Positions 39,230-50,486 are shown, numbered from the stretch's first letter. The stretch: 64,000 bases of DNA from Trema orientale (GCA_002914845.1 JXTC01000068.1:212298-276297); one strand, 5' to 3'. Notes: generated from the letters alone by a model not told the origin. Numbers and translations are program-made.

Positions 39230-40740
39230 CACTAGATGACTTAGTGATTTTATTTGTTAGCCCCTTTCTTCTTGTGAAGGGTTCGAACTCTTCCAAGCCT
39301 CTTTTCATTTTTTTTTCAATATTTTTTTTTGGTTCCATTTTAGGTTTTTTTTTCCGTTCATTTTACTTCTTTAATTTTCTTTTCTTTTCTTTTCTTTTCT
39401 TTTTTCCCTTTTGTAACTATTTTTCCTTTTGTATTTCTTTTTTACTAGTTACCAATAATATTAATTTGAAGTACTTACTAGTTTGTAGTTTTTTAATATT
39501 TTTTTGGTTCTTTTTTAGTTTTTTTTTCCCATTCATTTTACTTCTATTTTCTTTTCTTTTCTATTCTTTTTTTTCTTTTCCAACTATTTTTTCCTTTGTC
39601 TTTATTTTTTATTAGTTACCAATAATGTTAATTTAAGGACTAGTTACTAGTTTCTAAAATTGACTAGTTACTGGTTATTAGTAACTAGCAACCAATCTTA
39701 TAACTGGTAACCAACAATTATTCTTGTAATTGGTAACTCATAATCAAATTGGTAATTTATAACTGACAACCAAATTGGTTGATGGTAAATCAGACACTAG
39801 AAACTAAAATGAATGTGCTAACTAGAAATTATATTCGAGAGCTAGAAACTAGTAACTAAAAACTAGTAACTAGAAACTAGCAACCAAAATGGTAATTAAA
39901 AACTAGCAACCAAAGTGGTAACTATTCACTAGTATTTGCAACTACCCACCAATCTTGAAACTAGTAAGCAAATTGCAATTGGTAACTAGAGTAACCAGTA
40001 ACAAAATTAGTAATTGGTAACTAGCAATTAGTACCAATATAATAGAAACCAAAGCAACCAGTTATTAATAACAAGTAACTATATCAGAAACTGGTATTTA
40101 GTAAAAAAAAAAAGGTAATAGCTCAATTAAAAGAAGGAAAAGAAGAAATAAAAAAAAATACTAAAAAAAGGAAGCAGCATGGCTCAATGGAAAAGAAAAA
40201 TAGAAAAGAAAAAAAATTAAAAATAAAATAAATGAGCTAGAAAGCTAAATTAATAGCCAGAAACCAGTTACTAGTAACTAGTAATCAGTAACCAGTAACC
40301 AATTATATATTAGTAACTGATAAGCAGTTTATTTAAAAAAAAAATTACAGCTCATTATCCATAGGAGAGAGAAAAAAGGGGAGAAAATAAAAGAAGAAAA
40401 AAAAGTCAGGAATGAAAGAGAAAAAAAAAAGAAAAAAATAAAAAGGAGAAAATGAAAAGAATAAAAAAACAGAAAAATAAAATAAAAATGAGAATGATGG
40501 TAACCAGTTTAATTAAAAAAAATTGTAGCTCATTATCCCTAGGAGAGGAAAAAAGGAAAGAAAGCAAAAAAAGAAGGAAAAAAAAGTCGGAATGAGAGGG
40601 GAAAAAAAAAAAGAAAAAAAATGAAAGAAGGAGAAAAGGAAAAGAATAAAAAAAAATAGAAAAATAAAACAAAAACCGAAATAGGGGGCTAGTGGGATTC
40701 AAAACTAAGTAAGGAAAGAGAGAAGAAAGCCTATGTCCAC
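39230..40740. repeat. 1.5-kb fold-back repeat with C/T-rich and G/A-rich arms
   Basis: The left arm (about 39290-39640) is almost all pyrimidine on the plus strand and the right arm (about 40330-40720) almost all purine, so the arms are complementary in character. The terminal segments also match in inverted orientation: TTAGCCCCTTTCTTCT then AAGGGTTCGAACTC on the left, ATAGGCTTTCTTCTC then TTAGTTTTGAATCC on the right read on the minus strand. The middle (about 39440-40320) is a dense field of ACTAGTAACTAGAAACTAG and TTACCAGTAACC-like words, akin to the centre of the MITEs at 1389 and 21441. The right arm holds a tandem duplication with a period of about 179 bp (units from about 40322 and 40501). 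GGTTCGAACTC at 39280 resembles a pol III B-box. No protein is encoded. Confidence 0.65.
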
Positions 40741-42196
40741 TTTGCTAAAGGATATTTTAAGTTTTCTTTTACACTTTAATTTATATAATAAGTGATTTAT
40801 AAAGTTGGTCAAAATTATGAAAGTGTTATTGCGTTTTGACTCCGTATTTCCTAATTCTTTTAATATTTCTCTGTACCAAAGAGGTATTTTTTTATTGTAC
40901 TGTATAATTGTAATATTTATTTTTTTATGACGGTATAACCTTTTAAAATCCTACCAAATACATCTCTAAATCATATCGGAACCTACGTTCCGTATTTCCA
41001 AATTTCTCACTCATTTTCCATTTTTCCTACTATTTTCTTGTCACTTTCCCTCGTTCAAGAAAATCCCAACCAATTTCTTTGCACGATTCAAAAAATAAGC
41101 ACAAATTCACTTATAAATCAAGAACTTGAATCGATAATCGACTTTCACGACTCAAAATCTAGCTTCGTCGTCTTCGATTTTGGGTAAGTTTATCATTTTT
41201 CGCTTTTGTTTAAGCTCATTCTTGTCGATTTGAGTAGACATATATTCATCTGAAAATCACATAAATATATAATATACCTTTAACATCTTCTCACATTAAT
41301 TTGCATTATAAACCCTAAGTTAGACAATTTTGTTTTGGTATAGGTTCATCTCCATTAAAAAACACTTTATCATCAACTTTTGATATTTCAAAGATTCAAA
41401 GCAAGGTGTATTTCAATTAAGTTATATATAGTCTGCTCCCAAAATTTACCAGTATAAGTGTTTACTTTTTGGTACGTGCATTATCTTGTTCATGTAATAG
41501 ATTTGAGTGTGTTTTCATGCAATATATTTGGGGATGAAACTGTGGTTCATGTTAATCAGAATTTGATATCATTCACTTGTTGTTATAATACTTTGGATTT
41601 AGGTTAAATGAAATCTAAAACGAATTTCAGATTTTATAAATTAGGTTCATAAATTTAATTGTAATATATCGTGGTATTATTTTGGTAGAAATGCTCCCCG
41701 TTGTGTAAGAACAGTTTTGATTTAATGATAAATGTGTTTTGTAAAAATCATCTAGATTTTTTTTCTTTTGGGCATTAGAATTTTAATTTAGATTGTCATT
41801 ATCCTATTTGATGTTTTATATAGATGTGACTGGGTATATGAAACACAGTTTATCTTTCATTCACTTTGTTAGCAAAAAGTCCTCCACTTATTTTGTTAGC
41901 AATAGATGTGGCTAGGTGTATAAGAATCTTATCTGTTATTCAGACTTCCTTGGCTTTTCCACTTTATTATCAATGAAATAAAATAGATTAAATCTACTAG
42001 ATATGACCAACGACGAGGACAAATTATCTATGGACTTGGATATATGATTATGATTTGTTGTAATTTTAGGTACAAACCTGTTTTGAGATTAATTCATTGG
42101 ATGGTGGATTTCATGTAGCATTGAAAGAAACGATTAAGAATTATAGTTTCATTTGTTATGAAATACTTTCCTTGCATATAAGATGTGTTACTGTAT
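40741..42196. other. Intergenic DNA, possible transposon remnant
   Basis: At about 41030-41190 sits a stretch that looks like a gene leader (TTCAAGAAAATCCCAACC, then ATTTTGGGTAAGT with a donor-like site), but no coding frame follows. No further feature is recognised. Confidence 0.4.
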
Positions 42197-42510
42197 ATTG
42201 AACTGTAAAAACAAAAAATAATACTTATCAAATGCTGCTGTAACTGTTGGAAACTGATAGTTATAACTTATTTTATTGTATGTAAGTTTTTGAACTAGGT
42301 ATATGTGATGTTAAACTATATAAACAGAAACAGTAATTATCAAATACTGCTTTAACTGTGCAAACTAGTAGATATAACTTATTTTATGCATATGTAAGTT
42401 TTGAACTAGGTATATATGATATTGAATTGTAAAAGAAGAAACAATAATTATCAATGCTGCTGAACTGTAAAAACTATGAAAACTGGTAGGTATAACTTAC
42501 TATATGATAT
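42197..42510. repeat. Tandem repeat of about 112 bp, about 2.8 copies
   Basis: The block (A/G)AACTGTAAAAACAAAAAATA...AATTATCAAATGCTGCT...AACTGT recurs from about 42197, 42309 and 42421. Each unit continues with TATAACTTATTTTAT and TTTTGAACTAGGTATAT(A/G)TGAT. The third copy is truncated. Confidence 0.8.
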
Positions 42511-43079
42511 AGATATTTTGATATATGGTATATACTTGGTAGATATAACAATGTTATTCTTCAAAAAGAGAGGTCATCATGGAATGCTTATCATCAAGAG
42601 AGCTAAAATATTAACTATGGATGTAAGCATAAAAGAAGTAAGTCAGAAGAAAATGAAGTTCTTCCGATGAAAAATTGTCATAGAGCTTTATTATTGGGCC
42701 AAGGACAAAGAGAGAATGGATTATGAAAGCGATACAGAGAGGGGAATTAAGAAAATGAATGAGACAATATACTCGTTTGGTTTAGCTAGTCTAAAAATAA
42801 TTTGCAATTACATATTATGTATTGATGACAAATCCCAAAGACAATGTTTTTGATATTTTTAGTTGACATTGACAATGGATATTAAAGTTTCATATTTTTT
42901 CTTCAAAAGCTTATATGAATAAGATTGGTGTATAAAACTTACAATAAGAAAAATTAATGTACTAAGAAAAACATAGCAAAAAGTAGATAGAATCTGGTAA
43001 ATAAAAATATAAATGTGAATGGTATAATCTGGTATAATACTGGTATATGAGGTACGGATGTGAATTAAAATATAGAAGT
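42511..43079. other. Intergenic DNA, no gene seen
   Basis: AT-rich sequence after the tandem array. Nothing recognisable apart from short TGGTATA repeats near 43020-43055. Confidence 0.5.
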
Positions 43080-43700
43080 CATTAATACGCTCTCTAAAAG
43101 CCAGATCTCCTTTTTTCCAGCAATGGCTCCTCCTTAGACAGCTTTTCCTTCCACTAACAGGTTCCTCCCCCCTTCCTGGTATGGGTTTTTCTCTGTCTTT
43201 TTTATTGTTTTTAATTTTATATCAAATAATTCCCCCATGTAGGATGTCATTCTTCCTCCTCGATCTAGATCTATGGAGGTCTTAGTACACTTAAATCTAG
43301 ATCTGTGGTAGTTTATGTTGTTTTTATTTTTTATTAGTCAAGAATATGATTGTCCTTCAGATCTGTATTATTTTTTATTCAGGTCTGGAGAGATCGTTAC
43401 CATAGCAAATTAGAATTAGTAGAATCTCTCTTACAGTGAATCAATCAGAGGTGTCAATTCGGATTGGGAAGAATCAAAACGAGCCATTAAAGAGTTCATA
43501 GTTTATCCTTCATGCAGTTTTTCTCCAAGATCATTATCAGGGACCACCGGTGCTCCGAGATTTTTGAAGGAGTTTTATCTTCAAATTTATGAATTATTTT
43601 CATGATTCTCATTGTAAGAAGTTATATGTAACTCGATTAGCTATCATAACCCGTATGTAAGTGTTAATGAAATTGTTTCTTTTCCAAAAATAAAAAATTC
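43080..43700 (+). mobile_element. Retroposon-like (non-LTR) remnant
   Basis: C/T-rich head (AGCCAGATCTCCTTTTTTCC), repeated AGATCTGT/AGATCTATGG words, non-coding body and a 3' end TGTTAATGAAATTGTTTC followed by an A-rich tail (about 43686-43700). The arrangement resembles the plant non-LTR retroposon layout. No reverse transcriptase frame and no target duplication were found. Confidence 0.35.
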
Positions 43701-44456
43701 AATATGCCAGATTTTGATCAAAATAACAAGCAAATACCAAAGCATATACCATGACACTAAATCAATGCAAACCATAAAAAGTAAAGGGAAAAACATGTTA
43801 AAAAAAATACATAAATTAATGAACAAAAGAAACTAATTACAAAAAAAATTCCATATTAACATCACCAACTTGGTATATTTGAAAACTAATTGACCATGAA
43901 AAAAATCCCAAGTAAGAGTTTTTTCATTGTCAACAAGCGCTTGACTTATGGTTAAGAAGTTCTTGATACTCTTAAAAGTATTATTTTTAGAAAAATACAG
44001 AAAAAAGTCATTTTTACCCAAGTTAGTCCTATCTTGTCATTTTCTCCTTTCTATGAAACTTTTAACTAAATAACTTGATTTTCAAATAACTTGGACAATG
44101 GCCTAGAATATGTTGTTCCTAATCTGAAAATATCTCACATTTATTTAGAATTTTTTTAAAGTGTATTTAGAAAAATATTATTATTAAAATATAAGAAAAA
44201 TATCATTTTTTTTCTTTAAAACTGGTATTTTTCAAATGTACTCGAAATAATCAATCAGGTTACTTGGAGTAACCAATTGTGTTACTTGAGGCACCTAATC
44301 TGGTTGCCTAAAGTAATTTGACCTGTTATTTTAAGTACTTCATCAATTGGTAAAAAAAGTATTTTTTTAAATATTTTTCAAAATGTTATTTTACTAATTA
44401 AATTCAGAATTTTTCTTTCTTTCTTTCTTTTTCTTCCTTTTTTTTAAGAGAAATTT
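43701..44456. other. Intergenic DNA with a diverged fold-back block
   Basis: At about 44150-44400, AAATATTTTT-type arms surround a centre of GGTTACTTGGAGTAACCAAT palindromes. This is the same architecture as the MITEs at 1389 and 21441 but too diverged to call a copy. No gene. Confidence 0.4.
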
Positions 44457-44697
44457 AGGTGGATGATCAATATTTTAAATTTGCTTAAGTAAATGTCCAT
44501 TTTTCAAATTTTATAGTTAAATGTCCAGGTATATATATTTTTACACTTGGTAGATATGTTTATCTACCAATTTTAGTTACTGTACTTAGTATATAAAATT
44601 TTACACTTAGTATATAAACATATATACTAGATATTTTGCTATAATATTTGACAAATAGATATTTACTTAAATTGGGCCCAAAATTTGGTCATATTTC
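44457..44697. mobile_element. Fold-back MITE (about 240 bp)
   Basis: The left arm (TTAAGTAAATGTCCATTTTT, then TATAGTTAAATGTCCAGGTA) is matched on the minus strand by the right arm (TTAAGTAAATATCTATTTG, then TATAGCAAAATATCTAGTA). Arms are about 70-80 bp. No clear target duplication. Confidence 0.6.
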
Positions 44698-44882
44698 TAT
44701 AAGCCCCCCTTTTTTTTTTTGGAAATTTTAGCATATAAAATCAAATTTCCTCTCTTTTTTTTTTTTTTGGTTTATTAAATTGGGCTCCGCTTATGACCCA
44801 ATGTGTGAGATAGGCAGATGCTATTCAAATCTTATGGGCCTAGAATACAGTCAATGCCCATATAGACATTTTCCCTACAACT

Positions 44883-44891
44883 AATAGTTGC
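44883..44891. repeat. Left target-site duplication of the MULE
   Basis: AATAGTTGC, identical to 49009-49017 on the other side of the element. Confidence 0.9.
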
Positions 44892-44941
44892 GGAGAATTC
44901 TGATGTAGGAGCGCTTAAATCTCTCGTACACGTACGCGCGG
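44892..44941 (+). repeat. Left terminal inverted repeat of the MULE
   Basis: First 50 bp of the element; matches the right terminus at 40 of 50 positions. The central block GTAGGAGCGCT and the block TACACGTACGC are identical in both ends. Palindromic ACGTACG words lie inside. Confidence 0.9.
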
Positions 44942-45329
44942 TTTTATATCCGTCAGATTAAAATTCTAAGGTTGTAATATTTTGAGGGTATAAGTGCTAT
45001 TCTACTATCCTCTGTATATTATAACTTTTAGGGGATGAAAAACGTGGAGGGAGTACAAACGGAGCAACAGACGAGAACATTAGGAAAAAAAAAATGAGAG
45101 AGTGTTAGAAGGTAAGATATATACTCTGCTTCATCTATTCCTCGGTGCTGAGATCAAGATTCGAGACTTGGAAAAATGGTGAAAATCTATGTTGAACGAC
45201 TATGCTAAGCTGATTTAAATAGAGAAAGTATTAAAGGTAATTTGATTCATTTTGGTATTATTTCAAGTACTGAACCCTAATTTCTCTTTTACTGGTAAAA
45301 TTTTGTTTAATTTCAGGAAGGAAGTCGCA

Positions 45330-46113
45330 ATGGAATTCATAGTTGCTGCAATGAAACAGTTGGAGAAAGATTATGGTGCAGTTCTTAATCAAACCCATTT
45401 GCTTGAGAATGAAATTAGGTCATTGAAGGAAGAGAATCAAAAATGGGATGAAGAGAGAAGAGTTTTCCAGAAACAGGTATTAGAAATATTGTACCAAACC
45501 CAGAAATCATCAAATTTTAACTCTAATGGTGGTCCAAGGTATAAAAATGAAAGCATTGAGGTACAAGAAGATGATTCAATTATTAATTCTAGATGTGAAG
45601 ATCTGAAAAAATTAGCCAACAACGTAAAAAGTGGATTGGGCAGAAGCACTAAATGTGTATCACAGAGATTTAGAAATGTTTATAGTCAAGAGAAGGATAT
45701 CAAAGATCTTAATGAATTGTATGGAAACTATAAGAAAAGCCATAATACAAAGTTGGAAAGTCGTGCTGATAAAGTATCAGTTAACTCCAGCAATACAAAC
45801 CCCCACTCTGTTGAATGCCCTGCTAAAGGCAAAATTCCAAAATCTGTTACTCAGGTAAAGATTATTAAACGATGTTTTTTCCTTGTATATAAAATGGTTA
45901 GATTAAGTATTCTTGTGTTGTTAAATTTGATCATTTGTTTGATTTCAGTATGGCACACTATCATCGCCTCAGAAATCTGTTGCTGGGGTATATATTGAAC
46001 GAAAGATGGCATCAAATGGATGTTGTAGTCCTTGGCATAGCAGTGAAATAGAGACTCATAAATTTGAGAAGAAAAAGTCCATCATTGATGATTCTATTAT
46101 TGATAATTTATAA
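45330..46113 (+). CDS. MULE-borne coiled-coil protein of unknown function
   Basis: Coding exons 45330-45854 and 45949-46113 encode 229 residues. The open frame extends upstream to 45252, but a 5' UTR intron (45237-45316, GT-AG) and the first ATG at 45330 argue for MEFIVAAMKQLEKDYGAVLN as the start. Residues about 5-55 (QLEKDYGAVLNQTHLLENEI) look like a coiled coil. The rest is Ser/Lys/Asn-rich and hydrophilic, with no known catalytic motif, signal peptide or membrane segment. The gene lies wholly inside the MULE, about 440 bp from its left terminus, so the terminal repeat may supply the promoter. It converges on the protease gene with 133 bp between stop codons. It may be a captured host fragment or an element-specific partner of the protease. 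I do not recognise the family. Confidence 0.65.
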
Positions 46114-46246
46114 AACTATTAGACTTCCACTACTGATTTTCTACACAACTACTTAATGGTCATTTTCTACACAACAACGACATGGGAGCTCCACTGGAAA
46201 TTGTTTGGGCACACCGCACTTCCTGCAATGTTGACCATGTTTCCCT

Positions 46247-48470
46247 CTACTCAATTGTCATTGACATGATATAACTTAGCCTTCTATTGAGATGTGAGGT
46301 GACAACTTGAAGGCCAACAAACTCACGCTCTTCTTCAGCTGACCCCTGAAAAAATTTCTTACAAATGTGAGTTTTTATATCAATGATGCATGTTATGGGT
46401 TGTCAATTTAAGTAATAACATCTGTACACTTACATGCAAGCAAATTTCATCATTGTTATACGCCGCCTGCATGCACCTTATGACATATATTCCACAGTCA
46501 TTGTCTGTGCATCTAAGAGGAATGTTATCAGCTTTTAAGACTACAAAGCTAGTAAATGACCACCCGCCTGGCATAGATATGCTTATCTCGTCCTTAAATG
46601 CATGATCCAAACCCCTCAACTGTAAAATGTTTTCATCAAAATCAAATATATGTACTTCACAGTTAAGATTTCATATCAATATCAGCAACAATTCTTATAA
46701 TTGACTTACAATGTCATCAACAATTATAATACCGTTACGCCATTCCGGAATTTCCAATGAATCGTAAATATGAACTTCTTTCTCTTTCAACTTCACTAGC
46801 GCAATAAACCAATGATTCTGTTCAATTATCGGTAGGTATATCTGAAACCAGTGGGCTGAAAGTTAATTAAAAATTTACTATTATTATTTATTTGTATTTT
46901 AAGTAGGCATAAGGCATCATAGAATCACTTACTTTTTCACATTCGGACAATGGTCCAACCCAATCTTCCCATTGACTACGATCAGTATATTGATCTATTA
47001 GATCAGGATATGGCCTCTAAAAATTTATGACAAACAAAAAATTGTTACAATAATATATTTCTTCCACATCAACAAGATATACTAACTAATACCAAAATAT
47101 ATACATCCAATTACTATTGATACAATTTAACTCACCGAAATGTTTGTAGGAATCCACCAGAATTTTGATTTTTTACAACTTCTTCTACGCTCAAACATTG
47201 TCAATAGGTGAGCAATGCAGTTAATTATCTGCAACGAATTACAAAACAAATTCTACTTACCGTCATCATAACAGACACTTTATATCAATTTCAAAACATA
47301 CCAATAACTTACACGATTGTCCAACAGTTCTTTTGGCATAAGACTCATTAGTTGAGAACGCCTTACAATAACTAAATCACTAGCAAACAATATCTCACTG
47401 CATTTCAGATTCAAATTAAACTTTTAATAACCTAAATAAAAATTGGTCCCATCAAATATTCACATGGATCCAAAAAAAAAAAAAAAGATACTACTCCTAC
47501 TTGTTTGTACCTGTACTCTTTGTTCGAGTCTAAAATGCATTGAATCAGCCTCTTTAATCTAACATTCTTTAACAACAATATTATTGGACTTGCATTACCA
47601 TTTTCATCCTTGCAAGTAGAGTCACAAATAATTTTTATAACTCTACTTGTGCTCAATTCGACACCTTCTGGAATAAATACACCGTAATGCTCCTCCTGTT
47701 AAATATACAAAAACACTTCAGTGTTCTGGTTATGATTGATAATGTTAATAAACAGCTATGATATAAAATTAATAAAATAAAAAATTCTCCATCATGAAAC
47801 TTACATCACGATCTAAAATGTCCATCTCATCAGGCGAAATATCATTCAGTTGTTCCACATCTCGGGGATGATTGGATGCCATATTAGATATTTCTACCTT
47901 TAGCCCTTCACTAATAGCATTTAACGCCAATTCCAACTTGTCTTCCATTAAAGATCTAATTCCATAGTTGTCAACGTCTCTATCTATGTTACTGTGATCA
48001 TCATCGATAATGCTTTCCCATACATTCTTAGAATTTTCCAAACTACCATCTTGAGATATATTCTCATTCCAGTCTAACTCAATCATATCTTTGTCATCCT
48101 CAAAATCATTGATACCATGTTCCACACTCAAACCATGCCTTGGGTCCTCTTCTTTAGTATCACAGCAATGACCATTTTCAAAATTATCAATTGCAACCTT
48201 TACATAGCCTTTGCCTGGCTTATTTTCAATGTTGTCTTCCCCCATTATTTTTGACAACCCGACCACTTGTTTTTCTTTACCTAAACGCGAATTTAAAGCT
48301 TCCAATATTACATTGTTAAACAAGTGCTCATCCTCTTGCCTCGATGACTCCAATTCCCTAATACAACTTACTGACTCACTTATCAAATCCAGTTTTGTCT
48401 TTAATTTCAATACCTCCTCATTCGAATGACCAATCCAGTTAATCAATTCCAAGCCGCGAAAATCACTCAT
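46247..48470 (-). CDS. Ulp1-like SUMO-protease-family (C48) protein in MULE
   Basis: Eight coding exons on the minus strand: 48470-47805, 47695-47511, 47397-47313, 47228-47136, 47016-46933, 46841-46710, 46619-46434 and 46345-46247. All introns are GT-AG, the frame is continuous, and 509 residues result. A 5' UTR intron is likely at 48483-48565. The N-terminal 222 residues (one exon) are acidic with no known domain. The C-terminal part has the C48 fold landmarks: IEQNHWFIALVKL with catalytic His about 381, VHIYDSLEIPEW with Asp about 398, and TDNDCGIYVIRCM with Cys about 457. The oxyanion-hole Gln expected six residues before the Cys is Arg here. C48 enzymes cut SUMO or related tags from proteins. 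MULE-borne members form a separate plant clade of unknown role. The start is the first ATG after the UTR intron. Confidence 0.8.
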
Positions 48471-48958
48471 TCGGCTAAAATCCTATAATCATTTGACCAA
48501 CATAACCAAATTTAGTTTAAATTATACGAATCGGTTATTAGACTATCCAAGAATAAGAAACGAACCTGGGAATGCCAATTGTTGAAACCTTCAACAATCT
48601 TTATAAGACTAAATTTCAATATGAGACCCCTGTTTCTGTCATCCTTCGATGGCGACGATTAGGTTCCAATTCTTGAGAACTCACTTCACTCAATACACCA
48701 GAAAAAAGTATAGTTCACTGTCTCCTCTGGTTCAAAAACCCTCGACATTTCACATTATTTTCTCATTTCAAAACCTAATTAACGGCACCGGCCTTCCGTT
48801 ACCTTAACGAGTGTTTCTGTCCGCCTTTACTTTTTTTTTTTTTTTTTTTTTCCTCTTTTTAGTTAGTTTCCGTACATCGAAGAATAACTTTCAACTACAT
48901 AATAGCACACCATGCGCACTCTTTAGATCTAAGAAGAGCCGTTAGATGAAGAGCAAAA

Positions 48959-49008
48959 GCCTGCGTACGTGTAAGAGGGATTTTAGCGCTCCTACGTTAG
49001 ATTTTTCC
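48959..49008 (-). repeat. Right terminal inverted repeat of the MULE
   Basis: Last 50 bp of the element, inverted relative to 44892-44941. The protease gene starts about 0.5 kb inside it, so this end may act as its promoter. Confidence 0.9.
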
Positions 49009-49017
49009 AATAGTTGC
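49009..49017. repeat. Right target-site duplication of the MULE
   Basis: AATAGTTGC, identical to 44883-44891. Confidence 0.9.
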
Positions 49018-50486
49018 ATTTTCGGCCATAGTCGATGCTCAAGTGCTTCGCGTGATGTTTGATGATAGAGTTCGATCGGTTCTTTCATTGAAGCAAAATA
49101 AGGACTAATTAGAATTCAATTTAAAGAATTTTCTATGAAAAAGTAATGAAATAATTATGTAAAAAATGAAATGGTAGTATCAATCAATATACTCAAAATA
49201 ATTTGTGTTTCCTCTATTTTAGATTAAAATTATTTTTTTTCTTTGAAAGATGAATTGTTCTTCTTGTTAAAGTAGTCTTCATATTTCTTTTATTAATTCC
49301 TATACGCGTTATTTGGAGGGTTTTTTTTCTTTTCCTTTTTTTCCCCTTAAAGCTCCAATATTGGGAAAATAGCACATATGAAACAAACTAATCAATTAAA
49401 CTAACAATTATGCATTAATTAAGAGAAAAATCCTTATACGGATACAGGTTATAAATTATCATCTGAACGGTGGTCTCTCATATGGCAAGGAGCAAGGACC
49501 TGTTTGTAAAGTTAATAAATTGCACAAATCGAAATATGTAATAACTAAGCGGGATACTAGGGATATCATAGCCATTTGGGAAGCAATAAAGAAAGCTAAA
49601 TGTTGGGAAAAGGATTACACAGCCTTTGCCATTGTACATTTATGCATTATTCAAAGACCCTCTTTTTGTTACAGCCTGAAGTTTCTCGGAACCCAACTAA
49701 AACTTCTTTTGGGATTAAAGTCAGTCCAAACACGGTCTTAAGCTTCCCAACACCCAAAAGAAGAAAAGGGTGACCAAGTCACTTGTACAGGCCCAGTTAG
49801 TCTACAACACAAGGAAAAAGGTTGCACATATAATTGCTCAATCCAAAAATATTGTATTGGAAAGATGATGTAGGATAGAGTACGAATATTTGAAATATAG
49901 GTCATTTTGCCTTGATGATGTTTCTGATCATAAACGAAAAGTCAGTGTACTGTCCATGCTTATTTCATATATATATATCTGACAATTATTAATGACTTAT
50001 GCTCAATTCTCTAACTTAGTGTGCCGCTATTGGTCAAGGAACATATCCTGCAAATGGATGCCCTCAGCCTGGAAAATAGACCCCTTTGCCAATAAAATAT
50101 ATGCATGCGCATGCAAATTATAAATTGTATGTTGTCTTGACTCGTAATGAGTACTTAGTAACACTCTGAGCTTCAACGTGGATATAACCTTGGGACACAT
50201 GAGTTACCCAATAATGCTGAGCTTCTTGTTGTGTGTATTAAATATTTATCTTCGAGAAAAGGTATAGAGGTTTGCTTTTTGATAATTTAACTTATTATTC
50301 GAGGATTTGTAGATTTTTTTTTTCAGTTGTTTACTTTGTGTATCTTTTAACTTGGGCACTTACTTTTCAATTATTTTCCGAGAAAATATTAAATGATTTG
50401 TATTTTATCGTTTTTCCATGAAATTCTTGTATTTTTAGAAAATGTGAGAGAACTCCTCTGATTTAGTTTTTTAAGTAGGATGAACT
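49018..50486. other. Intergenic DNA, no gene seen
   Basis: The sequence at 49440-49760 is less AT-rich and holds a 73-codon frame (49520-49741) with no ATG-supported family motif. Otherwise unassigned. Confidence 0.5.

Larger units (their letters stand above)
44892..49008. mobile_element. Mutator-like element (MULE) carrying a Ulp1-type protease gene
   Basis: The element is 4117 bp. Its ends are inverted repeats: GGAGAATTCTGATGTAGGAG on the left, GGAAAAATCTAACGTAGGAG from the right end on the minus strand; 40 of the first 50 positions match. A perfect 9-bp target duplication AATAGTTGC lies at 44883-44891 and 49009-49017. Inside are two convergent genes: a 229-residue coiled-coil protein (plus) and a 509-residue C48 protease (minus). 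No MURA-type transposase is present, so movement would need enzyme from elsewhere. ULP-bearing MULEs without transposase are known in Arabidopsis (Kaonashi) and other plants; placing this one there is inference from content and termini. Confidence 0.9.

Noticed and set aside
39236..39290. Functional tRNA gene suggested by A-box and B-box-like words
   Set aside because: No cloverleaf can be drawn around them and the A-box match is poor; at best they are SINE relics.
39244..40702. Frames of about 100-120 codons rich in Phe, Ser and Leu
   Set aside because: They are direct translations of C/T-rich DNA (and its complement) in the fold-back repeat, not proteins.
45252..45329. N-terminal extension of the MULE coiled-coil gene
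   Set aside because: There is no ATG, only a TTG, and an acceptor site at 45316 shows that this part is an intron of the 5' UTR.
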